Of a stretch of 64,000 nt of DNA, positions 11,596 to 20,787 are shown piece after piece. Made by a program: the position numbers and the translations under genes. The notes below the pieces were generated by a model. That model worked only from the letters and a program-made list of their open reading frames with translations, searched no databases and was not told where the DNA came from. The DNA is from Carposina sasakii (Eukaryota > Arthropoda > Insecta > Lepidoptera > Carposinidae), in contig CP053150.1 in NCBI GenBank assembly GCA_014607495.2, forward strand, positions 10,002,495 through 10,066,494, given 5' to 3'. Each line of letters starts with the position of its first letter. Position 1 is the stretch's first letter.

Positions 11596-12151
11596 TATCG
11601 GATTTGACCCCCCATACCACCGGACTGACCCACAAGTAGGCGCACTATGGCCGACTCATCGGCCCTTAGCGCCTACAAAATTGTATATAGTTTTTATGCC
11701 CTGGTGGCACTACTATTATATAGCTGTTCTGTCCCTTTTTTCAAATGTCTGTCCCATGTATATACTTATGTTTGTCCTGTTTGTCTAGTCTATACTCGGT
11801 AGGGCGGCGGTAGCAGGCAGGGGTGTCGATCGGCCGAGGGCGGGGCAAAATCTCCACGTCACCGACCGATCGGCGGATCTACCCGGCCATGTCTGCCTGC
11901 CGTCCTACCGAAAAGTTGTGTCGTCCCTTCTTTCTGAGTGCATGGGCATTCCCCCATGCACTCACTTGTGTATATATAATATAAGTTCTGTCCTTCGCTA
12001 CCTCGGCGACTAAGCCGAGGCAGCGCGGCCTCTGGCCGCATAACATTGACCGGCGCGCTGTCGCGCGCCGAGACTTTGCCCGGGCACAGGGGCATCCCTC
12101 AGGCCCGCTACCCGAAGCGCGCTAGCGCGCGCTTAGGAAGACCCCCAGATC
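11596..12151 (+). other. Jockey 3' UTR with serial GC-rich stem-loops
   Basis: Perfect or near-perfect stems follow each other. An outer stem pairs 11797-11820 with 11894-11911. Others are 11936-11946 with 11953-11963, 12001-12007 with 12014-12020, 12025-12030 with 12034-12039, 12051-12057 with 12062-12070, and a near-palindrome at 12115-12134 (GCGCGCTAGCGCGC core). There is no poly(A) or microsatellite at the insertion junction. The structured tail may be what the reverse transcriptase recognises; that role is inferred. Confidence 0.65.
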
Positions 12152-12163
12152 GAGTAGGTAGAA

Positions 12164-13510
12164 GAGAATAGGTAGGTATGTAGTTTATCTCATCCTAATA
12201 TACCTACATATAGGTAGGTCAGGTAGATCTAGGTTTTATAATTATAAACAGGGTATCAACTAGTCTTCATACAGCACTGCTGTAATCCGAGCTACCATGA
12301 GTTTCTTGATTTGTATTTACACGAATCCGAATCGGATGGATTGCGCAACCGCTGTCACTGTCTCAAAACTAAAGGGCATTACACGAATGAGATAAGCGAG
12401 TACATCCTGCAAATGGAAAAGTATCGGGTCAGTGAACCTGAGATTTTTTTCGCGTTTCTCGTCGTGATAAATGGGCAAGCGCGCTGAGAGTAGTCCACGC
12501 CTAGACTTTTCCGGAGCGAATGCCAATGACGCGGAAAATTGCCTTTATTTATCTTCTCTATTTAGAATGTTGCTGTACTTGCAGATAAATGGGTTTACAG
12601 AGAAGAATTTTTATAGGCCTTTAAAGAATTATTTTACAAGCCATCTTACAGCCATGCAACTCACTGACGATAGAAGAGAGAGAGAGTAAGAGATCGTAAA
12701 ATCAAAATTACGAGGTGTCAATATAATGTTCCATGTAGGTAGGTTTTACACATAGTAAAGTAATCACCGGTAGGTATTAACAGATAATTTCTGTTTTAAA
12801 GAGCGTTTTTGATCTGTGGGCACGGCGGCAGTGCCCCAGCCAAGTCTCGAGCAAAGCGGGCACGGTCGTACCATCCTTTTTTCGAAGCGATTCGGGACTA
12901 TTTCACCCCTTCATTATCTTCAATGTGGACAAAAGCTAGGGATATAACTTAAAGAGTTTAAATAATAATGTGAAAAACGATAAGCAATTAATCAAATTAT
13001 GTATACTCCAGTATACCGCGGTATAATTATTAGTCCTCGAAGATTCTTAATTTGTGCTTTCATAATTTGCTACAACCCACATACTTACCTGCACAAACAA
13101 ACTAAAAACAAACTCCTGCTTGCAAGCTAACCTCTATTTACTATTTAAATGGCGCCATCTATAAGTAATTCTCGTAACTTATGCTGCGCGTTCTTGTCAT
13201 TCTTGCTTTGTGTTGAACGTCGTATTTTGTTGTGACGGCGACGGGCCGGCTCGTCAGTGCTGCACTTTATTTGAACCCAATAGTACATACCCCAGTTAAA
13301 AGATGGCGTTAGTAGTTTTTCTTTATTCCGGATAGCTTACTACTATACCTACTATGATTTTTAATTCCGTAGAATTCTAACAGCTGTCACTTTTTGACAT
13401 ATCAGATATTACAAATCTTTTTGGTCGGGTGCATCTTTTTTACAACACACATCTATAATAAAAATGTTATTTTTAGGTTAAATATGGGCGATTTGTTCAC
13501 AAAAATTATT
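12164..13510. other. Non-coding stretch
   Basis: TAGGTA-rich sequence at 12164-12240, a short GA run at 12675-12686, and otherwise no supported feature. The open frames 12317-12526 (minus) and 12471-12689 (plus) overlap each other and have no domain. Confidence 0.4.
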
Positions 13511-13738
13511 TTATTTCGTTTGCCACACTTTAAACATCTCAGTCTGTACATTTTTGTACAAATTTGATTTTGTATAGATTTTGTTAGTGAATGTAGGTAA
13601 TCTTTCTAAGAGATAAGCACGCCTTTGTACATTTTCATTTATAATGGTAACAAAATAAATGCCAGAAACTGTTAATATTATATTTATAATCGCGGCATCT
13701 ATTATTCGTTTTTTTGTCATTATCTCTCGTCTCATCAT
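13511..13738 (-). CDS. Small hypothetical membrane protein ORF
   Basis: A 75-codon frame on the minus strand begins at the double ATG at 13738 and ends at 13511. The product has a basic start (MMRREIMTKKR) and a single hydrophobic span of about 20 residues (residues ~14-34, IINIILTVSGIYFV core). A lysine/asparagine-rich tail ending EMFKVWQTK follows. The stop codon overlaps an AATAAA-like hexamer, a compact arrangement seen at real 3' ends. The plan (short, one span, basic flanks) resembles small mitochondrial assembly factors in outline only; I do not recognise the family. The frame is open upstream to a stop near 13785. Confidence 0.35.
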   Translation of the reverse strand: MMRREIMTKKRIIDAAIINIILTVSGIYFVTIINENVQRRAYLLERLPTFTNKIYTKSNLYKNVQTEMFKVWQTK

Positions 13739-14111
13739 TAATTTTTTCAGATGCCTCACATAAAAAGAAAAATCTAAGATATGTTATCACTGCAGGCAAA
13801 TAGGTATACTTTCAGGCTTTGCTTCAGCTTGTGCAACGTGCACTTATAGTTGACGAAGCCGGAAACCTCTACACACAAGTTGCCGACATAATATAACATC
13901 TGTATTTCCCGTGAGCTTTTTCTAGGCTTTTTGCAAGCTCAAAATTGCAACATACACATTTACGGCGGAGCCCGGAGAAATTATAGTGTGGATTAATTTT
14001 TTTAAAACATTTTAACAGTAAAATTTTTCGGCAGGTGTAAGTATTACTTTTCTTAAATGTTGATGTTGTGTAGGTAAAGCATCTTCCAATTCACATAAAC
14101 AAACTTCCGAA
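13739..14111. other. Non-coding stretch between two ORF candidates
   Basis: No feature recognised. If the two flanking ORFs are real genes they are divergent and this 370-bp interval would hold both promoters. Confidence 0.3.
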
Positions 14112-14647
14112 ATGACAGATGCTTCAAAAAAAATTTACAACTGTTACGACGACTTCGGGTTCTCGGACCCAGAAAGACTAAACAGTAATTTTGTTCAAGT
14201 AAGATCACCTGTCACCTCTGCCGGTTTCCATTTTATCACATCACGTTCGTGTAAAGTGGTATTGCGTTCTAATTGTTTGTCTAATATGGCCTTGACCGAT
14301 GTCCGCAAATTAAAATTTAAAAGGGAAAGGTGGGCTTAACCTAAATGAACTGGCTAAATAAATGAATATTCTTTGTGGGACTGTTCAAATAGAAATGATA
14401 GAGTTGATAGTGGGTAGGTACCTATATGACAAACATTAAGTATAATTAAAACATTAAATTTTTGATTAATATTATTAGCTGTTTTTTTTTTCAGATACTT
14501 AACGGAAATATTGTGACGACGCGTCACCTTGAGAACATAAAAAGCAATAAGTCACGAGTACCAAATCTGAAATCACATATAAAATTACCTAAGTCAAGAA
14601 TTCCATATTTCGTGCAAGTGGAGCTTAGACCCCCCCACAGCCACTAG
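14112..14647 (+). CDS. Two-exon ORF of unknown function, 3' end inside a MITE
   Basis: Exon 1 (14112-14198) encodes 29 residues starting MTDASKKIYNCYDDFGF and ends at a consensus donor, CAA|GTAAGA. The acceptor after a T-run and CAG at 14494 opens exon 2 (14495-14647) in the same phase, and the peptide continues ILNGNIVTTRHLENIKSN to a TAG. Both splice signals are strong and the phase agrees, which is unlikely by chance. The last residues and the stop lie inside a transposon that begins at 14627, so the native 3' part is probably lost or the real exon ends earlier (a GTGCAA donor lies near 14612). No family is recognised. Confidence 0.45.
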
Positions 14648-15085
14648 CGTCTTCTGAGCGTTTTTTGAACGTCGCCGTCATCGTGCGAGCGTCAGCGCGG
14701 CGTCGACGCAGCGTCGCTTCCGCCGAACGCTGTAATTACGCTACGTGAGCGTCGCGTCATCGACGCAACGCCAGCGCCTCGTTTTCTTCCATAAATTAAA
14801 ACGAGACGCAACGTTTGCGTTGCGTAATTACAGCATCCTGTGCGTTCCGCCCCCTGATTACGTAAAAGCAATAGCAAAGCCGAAGCAAAGCGATAGCGAA
14901 AATTGTACAATATTCGCCATGAAATGTCGAAGTTCCTTTAAAATTCATTTTACGTAGTACGAATTTGGCAAGCAATCAGCGATTTTTGTACAATTTTCGC
15001 TATCGCTTTGCTTTTGCTAGTTAGGTAATAAGGGGGCGGCTTCCACTCAGCGCCGACGCTCAAATGACGCTAGTGTGTGGGGTCT
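14627..15085. mobile_element. MITE with AGACCCCACACACTAGCGTC-like inverted ends
   Basis: The left end (AGACCCCCCACAGCCACTAG) and right end (CTAGTGTGTGGGGTCT) are inverted copies, and both continue into GAGCGT-containing sequence. The flanking trinucleotide CTT occurs on both sides, a possible 3-bp duplication of the PIF/Harbinger type, though three bases are weak evidence. A second MITE is inserted inside at 14849-15037. The interior is rich in GACGCAGCGTC-like palindromes. Confidence 0.65.
14849..15037 (+). mobile_element. GCCCCC-ended MITE, copy 1 (nested)
   Basis: The 189-bp unit has inverted ends of about 45 bp: GCCCCCTGATTACGTAAAAG on the left and CTAGTTAGGTAATAAGGGGGC on the right, both leading into an AGCAAAGCGATAGCGAAAA block. 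A 190-bp copy with the same ends and interior lies in a PIGN intron at 52914-53103, and a single damaged end is at 55790-55831. It is non-coding and superfamily unassigned. Confidence 0.8.
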
Positions 15086-15521
15086 CTTATAGTAATTTTC
15101 CTTTACTGCTTCAATAAATGTCAATTCGATTCCTGCCTGCTTTTCTGTCCATAGCAATGTATAGAGGATACCAAATTCCCGTTTTCTGTTACTTTTAATA
15201 AATTCACATATGTATGATTACACTGGTTCCAGCGACTTACCCTTCAACCGATGGAACCATGCACGAGGGTGGCTACGCTCAGGGGTGTTAGGGCGGTCGG
15301 CACAGGTCACAAAAGATTCTCCAGCACAAAATCACACACTTATCCACCGGTATCACTAGTACTAAGTCCAGGAGGAGAGAGATGCCTCGAAATATGAGTT
15401 AAAGGGTTTTTGAGATTGTTCTATTGCTTTCGCGACGGCGTGGCGGCGGCGTTTGGTTGGCAACAGACAGCTCATTGTATGAAATCGAGCAATAAGTGGC
15501 GCTGTCTCAGCGCGTAAGATG
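15086..15521. other. Non-coding stretch before P element copy A
   Basis: GC-richer than average but with no open frame, repeat boundary or RNA gene that I can support. Confidence 0.35.
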
Positions 15522-16904
15522 TACCAACCCACAGAGATCTATAGAGTGGCCGTGGGGGCGTGGGCGGTGTAATTGAACTATGAACAAAATAGGCAAACAT
15601 CGCGAAAACGCAATCAGTCGGGACTTGATTGCCTAACGCGTCACACGGGAGTGTTTTTTTATAATGCCTGCTTGTTCAGTGGTTGTGTGCAAGAATCGAA
15701 GTGACCATAAACTTGAAGGGGTCACTTTTCATAGGTAAGTACAATAACAATTTTGTTTTCTAGCATTTATACCCAAATTTCATTTTATTTCGTTAAAATA
15801 ATTTTCACTGAGTGACATATGTAACCTAACGATTGAACCTAATACATTGCTCGCTAAGTGTAGCGTGCCTGGTGTTGAAATCAGTTTGACCGAGTGATGA
15901 TAATTGCGCATATTGAATCGGCCGCTCCAGCGCACGGCCGCTGCTAAGCGCTTTGACATAGAGTTGTACCTGTCATTTCTTGTTGTCGATACGTCACGTT
16001 GCCGCGAATAGTACCTACGAGTAATAACTAATGTTAAGTAGATAATTTTGAGAGTTTAAAAAATATTATGTTTATGTAAAACAATGGTGAATTACTTATT
16101 ATTATTAGTGTAACAAAGTACCTAAATTAATGTAGATGTGTGCAAAGTCAACTTTCTTTATTTTTGTGTTTCTTATTAATAAATATTTTTTAAAATTATA
16201 ATATAAAAAAATATTATTTAACTGTAAAATAGTTACTATAAAGTAGTTACTTACCTACTTTGTGTTATCGAGTCTTAAATATTTCAGAATATTTTGTTAA
16301 ATGTAGATAATAAATGACTACCAATAAGCATATTATTATAGTTTTTTATTTCCATCGAACATTTACATACCGTACTAATTTATTAAAGACTCCGCTACGA
16401 ATTTACTTTATTCTTTATCCCTTCAAGAAAAATAACCTTTTATTTGTGACCTCATACTTTTGTGACTGTGATGCAACTCAAAATCTAAGCTCAATCGGAC
16501 AATGAGAAGTAGAAAAAGTAGGTTGAATTTTAAGATGAAGCTAAGTAAAAACATGTTTAAAATTGTATTGTGACCAGCTACTAAAGCCTAAATTGTTCGC
16601 GATGTGCAACAACGCAAGTGCTCGATAACAAATTTATCGACAGTCAATCACTAGCGTACGTGTGAAATTTGTTGAATGTATTTGCTATACTGAGGCGCGT
16701 ACTTACACAGTAGATAGCAATGTGTGCGCGCCAATGAAAGTACCGCCTTAAATGTGTGAGTGTCAGAGATTTATCAATGTGGGTGTAATTTGTGTTATTA
16801 TTTAGATGTCAATGTAAGTGTGGCTTATAGCCGCTTACATCAGAACTCAAACTAAGTGCGCTTAGCGGCCCATCTCCTGTGTTTCTGTTATCTATGTACC
16901 AACC
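15522..16904 (+). mobile_element. Non-autonomous P-superfamily element, copy A
   Basis: TACCAACC occurs at 15522-15529 and 16897-16904, an 8-bp duplication as made by P elements. The element (15530-16896, 1367 bp) starts CACAGAGATC and ends TATCTATG; the two ends share CA.AGA in inverted orientation, a weak terminal repeat. A THAP-domain first exon with a splice donor lies at 15664-15734. No transposase catalytic exons follow, so the copy is internally deleted. A second copy with a different 8-bp duplication lies at 56260-61058; the shared left ~640 bp differ at only a few positions, so both moved recently. Confidence 0.85.
15664..15734 (+). CDS. THAP-domain first exon (P transposase remnant)
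   Basis: ATG at 15664 opens a peptide starting MPACSVVVCKNRSDHKLEG and running to VTFH before a consensus donor (AG|GTAAGT). The M-x-x-C-x4-C start, followed by a GVTFHR-like segment, is the hallmark of the zinc-binding THAP module. In P transposases this module sits at the N-terminus and binds the element's ends. Only the first two zinc cysteines are encoded here; the distal C-x2-H and the rest of the fold would need a downstream exon, and none is visible in the element. The exon is preserved in three places in the window (also 56394-56464 and, inverted, 57061-57131). Confidence 0.75.
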
Positions 16905-19375
16905 CAATGGCACGGGTTGATCGGGATCCAGTTCGACGTGAACCCAGTAAAAGAATTTAAAACTACTCGGAACGTATATTTCCAAATTGTGTTACCTTAT
17001 TTTAAATTAATAATTAATAATACTTTACCTTATCAATAAAGTGTAAAAAAATATTTTCTTAATAGCGTATTGAGCTTTTCAGACTGCTGACAAGTAGGAA
17101 CTACATAGGTACTTACTATTTTCTCTATCTAAAAAAATTTAAAGTTTAGAGACCGACGTTCTGTAGCATGAAATCTTAGAACTTGCGAGTGCATTTAACA
17201 AAAGACTAGACAGTTGGTAACCTTATCCAGAAAGAAGCCAGTCGCGCGTCCGACCCCAGTCAGTAATCCGATGCGCCGCTAATGAGAACGTGACTGCATC
17301 CGGGCTTTTCTTTTCATTGTGACATTGCAGCTCATATGCACTGTGGACTGCGATTTTAGAAGGTAACATTGTTGCAGTTGGTACAGATTTTGTAAAACTT
17401 AATTATCATATTTTGTTGACATTTTATTATACACTAACGCATAGAAGTAAAATAATCTAGGCCGATAGAAAATCGGTAATAGATGTTAATTAAATCTAAA
17501 GTTTAGGCGATGCAACAATATAAACTGATATCCTGGTTTAATTAGTAAGTAGATAAACAAGATAATATCGGTAATCTTATCCAGCTCACCGCTCATTATG
17601 CGGAGACACGGGTTCGGGATTATATTACTAAGGCCCAATCACACCAAGTGCTGTTACGGAAGTTTTGATAAATCTGAATTGGCATATGTGTCGTTTTCAA
17701 TGTTTTGTGAAAACTTCGGCACGTGTGACAATAAATATGTAGATCCTTTCCTTCCTTAACAGGTTCAATAGTTTATAGTAGAGTCGAGAAAACGTTTCGG
17801 TCATCCCATCTTCTAACTACTCTACCATATTATTCGTAAATTGATTTCCAATATGAAAAAGTTGATGACACAATTTCTTAGCCTTCGATAATAATAATAT
17901 CTTTACATCTACAAACAAGCAAATCTTTATTACTTTCTATACAAAATTGAACTACCATTAGCGGTCATTCTTCAGAGGCCTTGCGTCAGCCACAAAGAAT
18001 CTTGTGGGAAATAAAGGGATAAAGAGCAACAATAGCCACTGCATTGATGAAGAATTTTGATGACCACGACTGGAAGATTTTACGGCTCTGTCCAAGTGGG
18101 ACGGGATGTGGGTAGTCTGTGCATAGACAAACACTAAAGCTTTTATTAGGGGCAAAGGTGGTATGGTAAGCGAAAGCGCTGCATCTGTTCATACATACAT
18201 ACATACAGAGTTCACTAGACATAGAGTTTTATTTGGTAAATATCATTATAATGACATACATGCTTTAAAACGCATTCCAAACTCGATGATTCTTAAAATC
18301 ATTTTTTTTATTTAGTAGATTGGTGACAAATCATTTTCTAAATGTTTTATCTACTACAACAACCTGCATAAGTATTAAGCTTTTCTTTGTTAACCTAAAT
18401 CACGAAAAAATATTTTTTTGCATTGGCTATAATCTTTAATCCATTAACATCTCAGAAAGAGTAACAGTGCATGTTGTAATTTGCTTGCGGTTGTGTCGCA
18501 GACTCGAATGCCTTGATCAAGGCTGCGCGAGCGCATATTTCGCATTATAAAGGCCCAGTGCACATGAACGATTTTATAGTTATTATTGAGATGATCCTTT
18601 ATTTTACAAGGAAAGCGGTTTTCGGAGTTTGTTTTGTAATAGACCAGTATAGTTTAGTATTTTCTCAGCACATTGTATAAAGGACATCTGAGTCCAGTGT
18701 CCGAGGCTTTCATATTATCCTGCAATTTCCCTATTTGTATCGGTTTTTCTACGATATCGTAGGTATAAGTTCCGACTAGAATGTGCATGGCTTGTTACAA
18801 AATTTATCACAGTCCTCTTAAATGTACATGTATCCTTCAAATTTCAATAAGTATCAGTAGTCTGCCAGAGGCTTTAGGCTGTGGTCTACCTCGTCGTCCT
18901 TTCTCTCTTTAACCTCAGGTGAATTCAGTGTACATACTTATTTTGTTTCTGATCTACTATCTCTTTCTCTCTCATGTCCAAAGCAAAACCAATCTAAGTG
19001 TTATATATTTTTTTAGTTTTAGTTCAAGTATTAATGTAACTAGTTCGGAGACCGCATTCCTTTCTTCATGACAAGATGTAGGTAGATAGTCCTAAGTAAG
19101 TTTAACTACTGACTAGTAAGTACTTACATGTACAGAAATAACCTGATTGTTATAAGGCGTGGATGGAGGTAAATATCTGCATTTACCTACAGCTAAGACA
19201 AAAATGTATTAATTTACTATCTTTTATTTATTTTCTTGCTTAGACGTTTATTATTTGCGTTTCATGTAAAGATTCTGGATTTCGAGAGAAAGAGACGTAA
19301 TTTGTGATAGATATCAGTCATTTTGGAACGGAAACTCGTAGATAAAGTTAGAGATCAGCATCAGCTCCCCTAGCA
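16905..19375. other. Non-coding stretch
   Basis: No supported gene. A (CATA)n run lies at about 18187-18206. Open frames at 17958-18222 on the minus strand overlap each other and cross that simple repeat. Confidence 0.45.
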
Positions 19376-19745
19376 TGACCACGCATCGTGGATATCGTAT
19401 CGTACGATATCGTATCGTCTCTTCAGGGTGTAACAGAAAGGGTATGTTAAGCGAAAAGCTATGTAAATAGACCACTATAGAGAATCCATTTCCAAAATTT
19501 AAGACTCGAAATCACATGTTTATTTTTCAAAATTGTATGAACATTCCTAAGTTGTTTCGGAATTCTCCATACTATCTGGAAAATTTAACATACGATTTCA
19601 AGTTTGAAATTTTGTAGATACGTTCCTTTTAGTGGGTTATTTACATAGCTTCTCGTTTGACATACCCCTTTTGTTACACCCTGTATACAAAATTCAACAT
19701 GGCAGCTATATTTATCATATTATATCGTGTTTCGCAGGTCATGCT
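19376..19745. repeat. Dispersed repeat B, copy interrupted by a MITE
   Basis: Flanks match 386-535 (GATATCGTATCGTACGATATC on the left, TACAAAATTCAACATGG and TTTCGCAGGTCATGCTAC on the right). The sequence between is the MITE at 19424-19683. Confidence 0.65.
19424..19683. mobile_element. CAGGGTG-ended MITE, 260 bp
   Basis: The left end CAGGGTGTAACAGAAAGGGT and right end ACCCCTTTTGTTACACCCTG are inverted and remain similar for roughly 60 bp inwards (CTATGTAAATAGACCAC versus GTGGGTTATTTACATAG). The paralogous empty site at about 425-435 lacks it. Insertion next to TATA is compatible with a Tc1/mariner-type TA target, but the left flank is mutated. It has no coding capacity. Confidence 0.75.
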
Positions 19746-20787
19746 ACTTGTGCTGAATCTGTTAGAGATAAGCTCGCCGTTATACATTAAATCTTTATTC
19801 GAAATGTGTTTTCTATGTACGATGTAGATTAAGAATATGTATACGCCTTTACGGTTAACGCCGGCGATGTAAATGTGTCTTTAATTACAATGCCTTCAAA
19901 ATGTTTACTATGTATTTAAGTCCTATGGCATACTTATATTATATTTAATTCGAAATCTACGTATTTTCAGGGTGTGTGATCGATTAACACGTGCCACTGT
20001 ATCATGAACTCACGACTTCCAAAATAGTCTGCGTGTCACCACCGCTCCCAAAGAAATTGGTCACGCCACGCAATAACGACATTGTCAATGTCTAGGGCCT
20101 AATAAATTAACCTAATTACTCAGACTAAAAAAATAGAAACTGTATACTTAACGTATTATTTTAATATGATTTTAGTATGTAATGTAATAAATGTTAATAT
20201 TTAAACAATGATAATGAGGATGTTCCGTTTCTCATACTCTGTAGGTAACAAAGAATATTTTTATAAAGTTTATTTGATACTTAAAATAATATTCAGTTTA
20301 ATGACAACAATGTTACTGTTGTGTAATGAATTTTGATAAATAACTCAAAATCATTCAATTTCCTATAACGGATATTGAAATTCCTGTTAGTCTGGTCCTG
20401 TTAGCCAGTCGAATAAAGATGCCCTCGATAAGTTTAGGGCCAGTACAGATATTATACGAGGCATGCCTTTTAAGTTCTGTCGTTTCCATATTTCCCGGCA
20501 ATTTTGAATTTGGAACTGTTCTATATTCGAATGTGTTTAAATTTTGAATCTCAAAATAGTTGAAAGTATTAGGATTAATGCTATTGTTTAGTCACAGCGT
20601 CGCGCGTCGATTGGAATTGTAATGCCGATATCGATCGGTTGCTGTTCAATAATTTTATCTGGATTGCAACTTGTAATGAAAAAGATTAAGTGTATGGTCT
20701 ATAAAATCGTTTTCTATATGAAACCAAAATCAGTATCATAATTAGCTTATAGACATGATACAAAGTATATAAGTGACAGATAATTTA
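19746..20787. other. Non-coding stretch
   Basis: AT-rich with no supported gene or repeat boundary. Confidence 0.45.

Larger units (their letters stand above)
9961..12163 (+). mobile_element. 5'-truncated Jockey-type LINE flanked by a 12-bp TSD
   Basis: GAGTAGGTAGAA occurs at 9961-9972 and again at 12152-12163, exactly bracketing a GC-rich block in AT-rich flanks, as expected for target-primed reverse transcription. The insert (9973-12151) begins inside ORF2, so the endonuclease domain and ORF1 are missing. It continues through an open RT frame and ends in a 556-bp 3' region with no poly(A) tail. That 3' region is full of GC-rich stem-loops. Confidence 0.88.

Noticed and set aside
10113..11635. 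Several minus-strand frames of 72-145 codons
   Set aside because: Antisense shadows of the GC-rich Jockey RT frame; none has a domain of its own.
18187..18206. (CATA)n run as the tail of a third SINE-like copy
   Set aside because: The neighbouring sequence lacks the ACGCCTTTATCCC core, so it is only a simple repeat.
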